From Paraburkholderia xenovorans LB400 (GTDB taxonomy: Bacteria; Pseudomonadota; Gammaproteobacteria; Burkholderiales; Burkholderiaceae), in the NCBI RefSeq assembly GCF_000013645.1, contig NC_007953.1, positions 186,001 to 250,000 of the forward strand: 64,000 bases of DNA, read 5' to 3'. The position numbers and the translations under genes were made by a program. Positions 8,702 to 16,505 of this stretch are shown piece by piece (positions within the stretch are counted from its first letter, which is position 1; the number at the start of each line of letters is the position of its first letter). The notes beneath the pieces were generated by a model. That model made no database searches, was not told where the DNA came from, and saw only the letters and a program-made list of their open reading frames with translations.

Positions 8702-10162
8702 TCACCCCGCGATCATGGCCGCCGCCTGCCGATACCACGTCGCGAGCCAGGGCGGAATGTAGAGTCCCAGCACGAGGCCGATGCCGAGATGGACGAACAC
8801 CGGCAGCAATGCCGGCGGGTGTTCGAGAACCCTGGCCGTGGTGTCGCCGAACACCATGCGCTGCACCCGCACGAAGATGGCCGCGAACGCCACGGCAAGC
8901 GCGAGCAACAGGAACGGCGTGGCCCACGGGAGTTTGCTCATCGCGGTCGTCAGGATCAGGAACTCGCTCGCGAAGACGCCGAATGGCGGCATGCCCAGGA
9001 TCGCGAGCGTTCCGAGCATCATGCCCCACCCGACAGTCGGGCTCACGCGTAACAACCCGCGGATATCGTCGATCGCCTGGGTGCCGGCCTTCTGCGCCGC
9101 ATGCCCGACGGTGAAGAAGATGGCCGACTTCACGAGCGAATGCACGGTCATGTGGAGCAGCCCCGCAAACGTCGCGATGGGTCCGCCAAGCCCGAAGGCG
9201 AACGTCATCAGGCCCATGTGTTCGATCGACGAATACGAAAAAAGCCGCTTGACGTCTTTCTGGCGGAACAGCGAAAAAGTCGCGACCAGCACCGAGACCA
9301 GTCCGAAGCCGACCAGCAGGTATCCCGGCAGGCCGTTGCGGAGCGCGCCGTCGGCCAGCACCTTGCAGCGCAGCACCGCATAGAGCGCGACATTGAGCAG
9401 CAGGCCGGACAGCACGGCCGAGATCGGCGTGGGGCCTTCGGCATGGGCGTCGGGCAACCAGTTGTGCATGGGCACGAGGCCGACCTTCGTGCCATAGCCG
9501 ATCAGCAGGAACACGAACGCGAGCGACATGATGGTGGGATCGAGGCTTCCTTTGACCGCGTCCAGACTGGTCCAGAGCAGCGCATCGGTACCGCCGAGCT
9601 GTCGGCTCGCCGCGAGATAAAGCAGGATGGTGCCGAACAGCGCCTGCGCGATGCCGACGCCGCACAGAATGAAGTACTTCCAGGCGGCTTCGAGACTTGC
9701 CGCGGTGCGATAGACGCTAACCAGCAGTACCGTCGCGAGCGTGGCGGCTTCCATGGCGACCCACAGGATGCCCATGTTATTGGTGAGCAGCGCGAGCAGC
9801 ATCGCGAAGATGAATAGCTGATACATGCTGTGGTAAAGGCGCATGCGGGGGCCGGTCATCTTGCCCCGGTCCCGCTCGATGCGCATATACGGCCTCGAGA
9901 AGATCGAGGTGGTCCAGCCGACGAAAGCCGTTAACGCGACCAGAAATACGTTGAGCGGATCGACGAAGAAGAGCTTGCCGGGCGCGAATACGGATCCGTG
10001 TGTCTCGGTTTGCACCGCGAGCAGCGTGGCGGCGGCAAAGGTCAGGAAACTGAAGCCGACGTTGAGTTCCGGCGCGACAGGGCGTTGCCCCACGAGCGCG
10101 AGCGTTGCGCCCGCGAACAGCGGGATCGCGAAAACCAGCGGCACTAGCCAGGCTTCAGTCAT
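8702..10162 (-). CDS. HyfF-like proton-pumping membrane subunit (NuoL/M/N family)
   Basis: About 486 residues and roughly 14 hydrophobic segments with the antiporter-like signature of NuoN/NuoM/HyfF. Visible hallmarks include FLLIGYGTKVGLVPMHNWLP, in which the conserved Lys and His of the proton channel occur, and KRLFSYSSIEHMGLM. Such subunits form the ion-translocating arm of complex I and hydrogenase-4. The start at ATG 10162 overlaps the end of the upstream hyfE-like gene by 8 bases; an ATG at 10177 is also possible, and neither has a strong ribosome binding site. Confidence 0.85.
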   Translation of the reverse strand: MTEAWLVPLVFAIPLFAGATLALVGQRPVAPELNVGFSFLTFAAATLLAVQTETHGSVFAPGKLFFVDPLNVFLVALTAFVGWTTSIFSRPYMRIERDRGKMTGPRMRLYHSMYQLFIFAMLLALLTNNMGILWVAMEAATLATVLLVSVYRTAASLEAAWKYFILCGVGIAQALFGTILLYLAASRQLGGTDALLWTSLDAVKGSLDPTIMSLAFVFLLIGYGTKVGLVPMHNWLPDAHAEGPTPISAVLSGLLLNVALYAVLRCKVLADGALRNGLPGYLLVGFGLVSVLVATFSLFRQKDVKRLFSYSSIEHMGLMTFAFGLGGPIATFAGLLHMTVHSLVKSAIFFTVGHAAQKAGTQAIDDIRGLLRVSPTVGWGMMLGTLAILGMPPFGVFASEFLILTTAMSKLPWATPFLLLALAVAFAAIFVRVQRMVFGDTTARVLEHPPALLPVFVHLGIGLVLGLYIPPWLATWYRQAAAMIAG

Positions 10163-10814
10163 CTTTGAGTTTTTCAAGGTGATGAATGTCCAGACTGTCG
10201 AACTGCTCGCGGATCTGGAACATGAACACCCCGAGGATCAGGATGCCCACCAGCACGTCGAGTCCGATGCCGAGCTCGACGATCATCGGCATGCCGTTCG
10301 TCGCCGCCGCCGCGGCGAAAAACAGGCCGTTTTCCATCGACAGGAAGCCGATTACCTGAGGGATCGCGTTGGCGCGCGTGATCATCATCATGAACGACAG
10401 CAGCACGCAGGCGAGTGCGATGCCGAGCGTGCCGCGGGCGACCGACGAGGCGAGCTGGCTGATCGGCGACGCGACATTGAATGCGACGATCACGAGCACG
10501 ATGCCGATCAGCAGCGTGGCGGGAATATTGAGCAGGGGCTCGACGTCCGCTTTCACGTTCAGACGCTGCACCAGCCTGTAAAGAATCCACGGAATCAGGC
10601 CAACCTTGAGCACCAGCGTCAGCGCGGCGGAGATATACAGGTGCACGTCGGCGGTGACATATCCCAGGGTGACGTTGGCTGACACGAGTGTGAGGCCCTG
10701 CAGCGTATAGAGGTGGATCAGCGACAGGATGCGGCGCTGGCTGAGCATGGCAAACGACAGGAGCAGCAGGATGGCGGCGAGGAAGTTGATGATCTGCGTC
10801 GCGAAGCCGTGCAT
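10155..10814 (-). CDS. HyfE-like membrane subunit
   Basis: A 219-residue protein with about six or seven hydrophobic helices, of the hydrogenase-4 component E family (NuoK/MrpC-like fold). In E. coli HyfE lies between the channel subunits of hydrogenase-4. It follows the hyfC-like stop codon directly, with no gap, and overlaps the hyfF-like gene, so co-translation is expected. There are no cofactor motifs, as normal for this subunit. Confidence 0.8.
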   Translation of the reverse strand: MHGFATQIINFLAAILLLLSFAMLSQRRILSLIHLYTLQGLTLVSANVTLGYVTADVHLYISAALTLVLKVGLIPWILYRLVQRLNVKADVEPLLNIPATLLIGIVLVIVAFNVASPISQLASSVARGTLGIALACVLLSFMMMITRANAIPQVIGFLSMENGLFFAAAAATNGMPMIVELGIGLDVLVGILILGVFMFQIREQFDSLDIHHLEKLKDD

Positions 10815-11765
10815 TCACGCCCCCAGCAGGAAGTGAACGAGCATGCCGATGACAGCCAGCAGGAACGCCGTCGCGAGGAACTCCGGCACGCGGAAAAGGC
10901 GCATCTTCGCGTTGCTCGTCTCGACGACCGCGAGCGCCGCGCCACCTGTCAGTAGCTTGATAAACAGCGCGGGTATCGCGAGCAGCAGCGCGGCCGGACT
11001 GCCGGCCTCCGCGATGCCCCACGGAATGAACAACGCGAGGCCGATGCAGGAGTACGCGAACAGCTTGAGGCTCGTGGCCCATTCCATCAGCGCGAGATGG
11101 CGGCCGGAATATTCGAGGATCAGCGCCTCGTGGATCATCGTCAGTTCGAGATGGGTGGTGGGGTTGTCGACCGGCAGACGCGCGTTTTCGGCGAGCGAGA
11201 CCATCGCGAACGCGATTCCCGCGAACGCGAGGCTCGGATAGATCGCCAGCTCGCGATGACTGAGCGTGGAGACGATGCGGGTCAGCAGGGTGGACTGGGT
11301 GATCAGCGACGCCGAAAACAGCACCATCAGCAAGGCCGGCTCCGCGAGGAAGCCGACCAGCATCTCGCGGCGCGCGCCGAGCGTGCCGAAGGCGGTGCCG
11401 ATGTCCATCGCGGCCAGCGAGATCATCACGCGGGCCAGCGCGAAAAGCCCGACCAGGGCGATCGCGTCCGCGGCCGGCGAAAGCGGCAGATCGGTGGACA
11501 GCGTGGGCACGATCGCACAGGCGAGCGTCATGCATGCCCAGACGACATAGGGCGCGCCGCGGAATAGCGGGCTGGCGTGGTCGGCGACGACCGACTCCTT
11601 GTTGAACAGCTTGTGCAGCATCCGGTAGGGCTGCCAGATGCTCGGCGCCCGGCGGTTCTGCAAGCGCGCGCGGCACAGGTTGACCCACCCTGTCAGCAGC
11701 GGAGCCGCCGCCAGTGCGAGCAGGATTTCCAGCCCCTGGGAGAGCAATCCGGAGAGCGTGATCAT
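10815..11765 (-). CDS. HyfC-like membrane subunit (NuoH family)
   Basis: A 316-residue polytopic protein of the NuoH/HycD/HyfC family, which joins the peripheral arm to the membrane arm. It contains the conserved acidic segment LPVDNPTTHLELTMIHEALILEYS and an N-terminal region with the NRRAPSIWQPYRMLHK stretch typical of these proteins. The start overlaps the stop of the hyfB-like gene (ATGA). Only one NuoH-type gene is present, as expected for a complete membrane module. Confidence 0.85.
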   Translation of the reverse strand: MITLSGLLSQGLEILLALAAAPLLTGWVNLCRARLQNRRAPSIWQPYRMLHKLFNKESVVADHASPLFRGAPYVVWACMTLACAIVPTLSTDLPLSPAADAIALVGLFALARVMISLAAMDIGTAFGTLGARREMLVGFLAEPALLMVLFSASLITQSTLLTRIVSTLSHRELAIYPSLAFAGIAFAMVSLAENARLPVDNPTTHLELTMIHEALILEYSGRHLALMEWATSLKLFAYSCIGLALFIPWGIAEAGSPAALLLAIPALFIKLLTGGAALAVVETSNAKMRLFRVPEFLATAFLLAVIGMLVHFLLGA

Positions 11766-13771
11766 CGTCTCACCAGTATCAGCAGTGCGATCAGCACGAG
11801 AAAGCTGTGCGTCAGATAGACCGCGATGCGGCCCGTCTGAAGCATTCCGGCTAGTGCCGCGACGCGCTTGACCAGCCGTTCGAGCGGCTCATAGATCAGC
11901 GCCCACGTGCGATCTGTCACGGTGATGCTGTACACCGGCTGGCGGTCGAAAGGCGAAGGAAGCCGCCGTTCGATCCGGAACAGCGGCGCGAAGATCTCAC
12001 GGATCGGTTGCCCGAACCCTTCGGCCGTGTCCTGCATGCGCGCGTTCACGAACGGATGGCCGCAGTTCCAGGGAGCCGCACGGCGCAGGCGTCCGTGGTA
12101 AAGACGGCGTACCAGCAGCCAGGCGAGTCCGCAGCAGGCAAAGAAGAACAGCAGGAATGCCGCCGGCATGTAGCTGGCCCGGTCCACGCCGGCAGGGGCG
12201 AGCAGCAGCCAGCCGTTTCTTGCGACGGCCTCTCCGATGCCCGCGCCAACCAGCAACTGCGTGACGCGATCCAGAACGGCCACGAATTGCACCGGCAATA
12301 GCCCGAGCAGCGCACAGATCGCGGCGAGCCACACAAAGCCGGCGCGTTCCCACGGACTTGCGTCCCGTGCGTCGCGCAGCTTCGCCTCGCGAGGCTGGCC
12401 GAGAAAGATGATCCCGAAGAACTTGACCATCGTGTAGCCCGCGAGCGCGGCCACGAGAGCAATCAGCGCGGCGGCGAGCGGGACCACCCTATTGAGGAAC
12501 GGGTCCGGCAAGCCGGGGGTGAACAGAAAGCTCTGCAGCAGCAGCCATTCGGAAACGAAGCCGCCCAACGGCGGCAGGCCCGCGCTGGCCAGCACGCCCA
12601 CCAGAGCGGCCCACGCGGTCCACGGCATGAAACGCAGCAGGCCGCCCAGGCGACCGAGATTGCGCTCGCCGGTCGCATGGAGTACGGACCCGGTGCCGAG
12701 AAACAGCAGGCTCTTGAATGCCGCGTGGCTGGCGATCTGGTACAGCAGGGCAGTCATCGACAAGGCGGCCAGCGCGCTCATCCCGTATGCGCGGCACAGG
12801 ATCGCCAGCCCCATGCTGACGAACATCAGACCGATGTTGTCGATCGATGAGTACGCAAGCAGCCGCTTCATGTCCGTCTGGACGGCGCTAAACACCACCC
12901 CGAACAGCGCGGTGAAGAGTCCGAGTACCAGCATGAGTACGCCCCACCACGCAATCTGCACGTGCAGCAGATCGAACACCGTGCGTAGCACACCGTAGAG
13001 GCCGGCCTTCAGCACGAATCCGCTCATGAGGGCCGATACCGGCGACGGCGCGGCGGGATGAGCCTCGGGCAGCCAGACATGCAACGGGAAGATGCCCGCC
13101 TTCGTGCCGAAGCCGAACAGCGCCAGCAGAAACGCGAGGGACGCCCAGAACACGTCCAGATGCTGCTCGCGCATGTTGGCGAACGTATAGTCGCCGGTAT
13201 TGGCCTGCAACAGGCCGAAGCACAGCAGGAGCGCGAGCGCGCCGACGTGGGAAATCAGGAAGTAAAGCCAGGCGGCGCGGCGGATCTCGGCAAGGCGGTG
13301 ATTGGTCATCACCAGGAAGGTGGCCGACAGCGTCATGGTTTCCCACGACACCATGAAGCAATACGCGTCGTCTGCCAGCAACAGCATTGCCATGCTTGCA
13401 AGACACACGTGATATTCGAAGCACAACACGCCAGGCGGAGTGCCTTCGCCCTTGCGGAAATAGCCGGCGGAGAACGCGCTCACACCTGCGCTCACCACGC
13501 CGAGTACACAGAGGAAATAGGCTGACAGGCCGTCGAGCCGCAGATGGAACGGCAGGTGCGGCAGGCCGGGCGGCAGAACGGCTTGCTGGGGACCGGCGAA
13601 AACGCCGGCCAGACCCAGTCCGCACAGGAGCAGAGCGAATCCGGCGCCGAGCGGAAACAGGCTGTGCGCCACCACGCGTGTGCGATGCAGGTTGGCGAGC
13701 CCCAGCACACCGACGGCCAGCCAGCCCGCAATCACGAGCAATACGTAATGGATGACCAGCAGGTGTTCCAT
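11762..13771 (-). CDS. HyfB-like proton-pumping membrane subunit
   Basis: A 669-residue NuoL/M-type protein, close to the length of E. coli HyfB, with about 16 hydrophobic segments. The channel signature FGFGTKAGIFPLHVWLPEAHPAAPSPVSALMSG is present with the conserved Lys, as is the SSIDNIGLM segment. This is the second antiporter-like subunit of the complex, beside the hyfF-like one; a HyfD counterpart is absent. It starts 20 bases after the stop of the spermidine-synthase-like gene, so it probably shares that promoter. Confidence 0.85.
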   Translation of the reverse strand: MEHLLVIHYVLLVIAGWLAVGVLGLANLHRTRVVAHSLFPLGAGFALLLCGLGLAGVFAGPQQAVLPPGLPHLPFHLRLDGLSAYFLCVLGVVSAGVSAFSAGYFRKGEGTPPGVLCFEYHVCLASMAMLLLADDAYCFMVSWETMTLSATFLVMTNHRLAEIRRAAWLYFLISHVGALALLLCFGLLQANTGDYTFANMREQHLDVFWASLAFLLALFGFGTKAGIFPLHVWLPEAHPAAPSPVSALMSGFVLKAGLYGVLRTVFDLLHVQIAWWGVLMLVLGLFTALFGVVFSAVQTDMKRLLAYSSIDNIGLMFVSMGLAILCRAYGMSALAALSMTALLYQIASHAAFKSLLFLGTGSVLHATGERNLGRLGGLLRFMPWTAWAALVGVLASAGLPPLGGFVSEWLLLQSFLFTPGLPDPFLNRVVPLAAALIALVAALAGYTMVKFFGIIFLGQPREAKLRDARDASPWERAGFVWLAAICALLGLLPVQFVAVLDRVTQLLVGAGIGEAVARNGWLLLAPAGVDRASYMPAAFLLFFFACCGLAWLLVRRLYHGRLRRAAPWNCGHPFVNARMQDTAEGFGQPIREIFAPLFRIERRLPSPFDRQPVYSITVTDRTWALIYEPLERLVKRVAALAGMLQTGRIAVYLTHSFLVLIALLILVRR

Positions 13772-13791
13772 CAGCGTTGTCTCCGGTGCCG

Positions 13792-14619
13792 TCAGCGGTT
13801 TTGCTCAACGGCCAGCGTGTCGGATGAAGGGTGTTCAGAAACCGGTTCTACCCGGTGGTGACGTTCCATTTTTTTGACATACCGGCAAAGGTCGAGACCT
13901 GTCGACGCCGTGATGGCTTCCGCGCGGGCGTACAGGTCGGGCCAGCCCGGCCAGGTTGCCTGCCTGATTCCGATGGCGATCGTGTTGCCTTCGCGGCGCG
14001 CCATGGTACGGAACAGTTTTCCGTGGCATGCGCGGTGTATCCGGTCGAGATGGGCGCCGAGTCGCGGGTCGCTGCTCAGCAGGTTGGCCACCAGCACGCC
14101 TTCGTCGCGCAACGCGGCATGGCAGCAATCGTAAAAGTACTGGCTCGACAGGCTGGCCGGCAGTCCGGACGCGTCGAATCCGTCCAGCAGGATGACATCC
14201 GCGAGGCCAACCTTGTCCGGGAGATATGCCGCCGCGTCGGCGTGCACGATCCGGAATCGTTCGGACTCGGGCGGAATAAAAAACGCGTCGCGCAACGCGA
14301 TCACGCGCTCGTCGATTTCCACCGTGGTTACCCGTGCGGACGGAAACTTGTGAAAGCAGTATTTCGACAGCGATCCTCCGCCCAGACCCACGATCAGAAT
14401 GTCTTTGGGATCGGGGCAAAAGAGCTGGAACGACATCATGGCCCGCGTGTACGGCAGATCGAGTTCCAGCGGATCACTCGTGCGCATCGAGCTTTGTACG
14501 CCGGGAGCGCCGAAACACAGCGAACGCGTGCGCGGGTCCTCATGTATCACCGGCTCCCCGAAAGCCTTGCCCCATCGCTCGGTCAGGGCCCGTCTGAACG
14601 CGTTGTGATCGGCCGACAA
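13792..14619 (-). CDS. Spermidine-synthase-like methyltransferase-fold protein, first gene of the complex operon
   Basis: A 275-residue class I SAM-fold protein. It has the nucleotide motif VGLGGGSLSKYCF, the acidic end of the second strand (VEIDER), and DVILLDGFDASG where genuine aminopropyltransferases carry the D-[ST]-[ST]-D-P polyamine motif. Since that motif is replaced, true spermidine synthase activity is doubtful; it may methylate or bind another substrate. It lies 20 bases upstream of the hyfB-like gene on the same strand, suggesting a role linked to the complex, for example in assembly, but this is inference. Confidence 0.7.
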   Translation of the reverse strand: MSADHNAFRRALTERWGKAFGEPVIHEDPRTRSLCFGAPGVQSSMRTSDPLELDLPYTRAMMSFQLFCPDPKDILIVGLGGGSLSKYCFHKFPSARVTTVEIDERVIALRDAFFIPPESERFRIVHADAAAYLPDKVGLADVILLDGFDASGLPASLSSQYFYDCCHAALRDEGVLVANLLSSDPRLGAHLDRIHRACHGKLFRTMARREGNTIAIGIRQATWPGWPDLYARAEAITASTGLDLCRYVKKMERHHRVEPVSEHPSSDTLAVEQNR

Positions 14620-15016
14620 TTCATTGTTCTCCTGAGACTGTGCAGATCGGGCCTCCCGCCTCGCAACGAGACGCCCCTCAGTGGGTGTTCGTCAGGCGCA
14701 TCGTCAACAGCATGGCACTTCTTTCCAATACGTCGCGCCACGTACCAGGCAACCTGCCGGCCGGCACTTGGAGTATACGTGTTACAAGGGCATCAAGTTA
14801 GAAGAAGATGATAATTGCGTTATCATCCTAGCAGCTTTATTGATCCGATTCCACAGCGATGATCCAGCGAGCCGCGCAACGGCCTTGCCGGCTTTGTTCG
14901 GGGTGCGCCGCGGGCATGGGTATCAACCGATGCCGGATCTGGAAGACCTTCTACCGCACCGGTGCGCTGCTTTGTCGGCGCACGGCCGGAACACGCGAAC
15001 CCGGAGTCATTACCCG
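14620..15016 (+). other. Divergent intergenic region, about 400 bases
   Basis: Separates the minus-strand complex operon from the plus-strand DUF1275 gene. Open frames crossing it lack family character and ribosome binding sites. It contains a perfect inverted repeat, listed separately, in an AT-richer patch, so it most likely holds the promoters of both units. Confidence 0.5.
14807..14827. promoter_or_regulatory. Perfect inverted repeat, candidate operator
   Basis: Arms GATGATAA and TTATCATC flank a 5-base spacer TTGCG. The dyad lies about 190 bases upstream of both flanking divergent genes. It has no T-run, so an operator is more likely than a terminator. The regulator is unknown. Confidence 0.4.
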
Positions 15017-15778
15017 ATGCCAGCACACTATTTCCGGAGCCTGACCGGAAAGAACCGGAGCACCGAGGCGGACAGGCAGCTCGGTTTCTCGCTCGCGTTC
15101 GTGGCGGGCGCCACTAATGCAGGCGGCTTTCTGGCGGTGAAGCAGTACACGTCCCATATGAGCGGCGTGGTGTCCTCGATTGCCGATCAGGCGGCGCTGG
15201 GCGACTTTTCACTGGTGCTGGCCGGCGCCGGATCGCTGATCTCGTTCCTGCTGGGCGCGGCCTGTTCCGCGGTGCTCGTCAACTGGGGGCGGCGGCGCCG
15301 GCTGCACAGCCAGTACGCGTCGCCGTTGCTGGTCGAGGCTGTTCTGCTGTTGTGTTTCGGACTGCTCGGCAGTCATCTGGCGCTGTGGGATACGCTGTTC
15401 GTACCGGCGACCGTTGTGCTCCTATGCTTCATCATGGGTCTGCAGAATGCGATGATCACCAAACTGTCCGGGGCCGGAATCCGTACCACCCACATGACCG
15501 GAATCGTGACGGACATCGGCATCGAACTGGGCAAACTCTTTTACTGGAATTCCGCGAAAGCCGATCCCGGGGTGTCCCTGGTGCTGGCGAATCGGGGGAG
15601 GCTCAAAGTGCAGGGGACGATGCTGGCCATGTTCGTCGTCGGTGGTTTTACCGGTGCGATGGGATTCAAGCATATCGGCTACGCCTCGACGGTACCGCTT
15701 GCGGGCGTGCTGATCGTGCTGGCCATCGTGCCACTGGTCGACGACCTGCGCGCGCAGGTCTACCGGCTCGACCGTTAG
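15017..15778 (+). CDS. DUF1275 (YoaK) family membrane protein
   Basis: A 253-residue protein with about six or seven helices. The family hallmarks are AFVAGATNAGGFLAVKQYTSHMSG near the N-terminus and FIMGLQNAMITKLSG with a following THMTG segment. Its biochemical function is unknown; some annotations suggest a transporter-like role. ATG 15017 follows a weak GGAG and places the family's start correctly; longer frames upstream have no similarity. A second, damaged member of the family lies at 24820-25533. Confidence 0.8.
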   Translation: MPAHYFRSLTGKNRSTEADRQLGFSLAFVAGATNAGGFLAVKQYTSHMSGVVSSIADQAALGDFSLVLAGAGSLISFLLGAACSAVLVNWGRRRRLHSQYASPLLVEAVLLLCFGLLGSHLALWDTLFVPATVVLLCFIMGLQNAMITKLSGAGIRTTHMTGIVTDIGIELGKLFYWNSAKADPGVSLVLANRGRLKVQGTMLAMFVVGGFTGAMGFKHIGYASTVPLAGVLIVLAIVPLVDDLRAQVYRLDR

Positions 15779-15900
15779 GCGCTGGGCACACGCCGTGCAA
15801 CCGGTTCCATGTGCCGTGCGACAGTGAACGCTTCACGCTGGCCGGACTTGCGCCGCTCCCTTCGCGTTGCTCGCCACTCCATGATTCCGGCGCCCCGGAG

Positions 15901-15930
15901 ATGACTCGTGGACACACGATGTATTATAAT
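15901..15930 (+). promoter_or_regulatory. Candidate sigma-70 promoter of the ribbon-helix-helix gene
   Basis: ATGACT (-35 like, 4 of 6 consensus bases), 18 bases, then a perfect TATAAT at 15925-15930. It sits in a marked AT-rich island about 30 bases before the ribbon-helix-helix start codon. Such an island could also hold an operator for autoregulation. Confidence 0.45.
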
Positions 15931-15961
15931 TTAATTAACATACTTGGACTTCGCCCCCGTC

Positions 15962-16159
15962 ATGGAAACGAAAAGCGCTCGACTCACGATTCTGATCGAT
16001 CCTGTGAAGAAGGAAGCGTTCGAAAAACTGTGCGCGGCGCAGGACCTGACGCCCTCTCAGGTGGTGCGGCAACTGATCCGCGACTATCTCGATCAGCATG
16101 GCGTCAGCTACCGGACCAAAAGCGCAATTGGCGCGCGTCCGCGCCGCAAAACCGCCTGA
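15962..16159 (+). CDS. Orphan ribbon-helix-helix DNA-binding protein
   Basis: A 65-residue protein: METKSARLTILIDPVKKEAF gives the short DNA-contacting beta strand, followed by two helices (FEKLCAAQDLTPSQVVRQLI) and a basic tail. This is the CopG/Arc fold, usually dimeric. No toxin or partitioning gene accompanies it, as the next 346 bases hold no convincing gene, so it is probably a stand-alone repressor rather than an antitoxin. A TTG start at 15944 would add six residues; the ATG fits the fold better. Confidence 0.65.
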   Translation: METKSARLTILIDPVKKEAFEKLCAAQDLTPSQVVRQLIRDYLDQHGVSYRTKSAIGARPRRKTA

Positions 16160-16505
16160 AGCACCCCGCACGCTATCAGCACTGGAATGCCGTGCAGGCA
16201 TCGCACAGAAGCCTGGTTCCGCGGCGCTGCGGATCTGCTGGGCAGTCTGTTTCAACGCGCATCGGAAGATGCGCACGATGAGGCTGGCGTCAGGAGGTAC
16301 GGCCGGCGCGCTCGCAACGATATGACAGGTCGCGGAACGCGCCGACTTGAGGCCAACGCGGAGCGGCCGTGCTGCGACGCGACGGAAGGTTGACGCTTGA
16401 TGACCGTTCGGTGGCCTCGTGTCAACGGTTGCTGGGCAGTCAGCGGCATCATGGGTGTGCATTCCCGCCACGCGTGGCAGCGCATCGATGCTTGCCGGGC
16501 ACGGG
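16160..16505. other. Intergenic region without a recognised gene
   Basis: Lies between the ribbon-helix-helix gene and the convergent antiporter gene. Several short open frames cross it, but none has a ribosome binding site with a recognisable protein. No clear hairpin terminator was seen. Confidence 0.4.

Noticed and set aside
7211..9052. Very long plus-strand frame (613 codons) opposite the Ehr-type genes
   Set aside because: Antisense shadow in GC-rich DNA; Arg/His/Gln-rich composition and no family, whereas the minus strand encodes clear subunits.
6603..13771. Annotation as a functional hydrogenase-4 or formate hydrogenlyase
   Set aside because: The large subunit lacks every Ni-binding cysteine and the ferredoxin-type subunits are missing.
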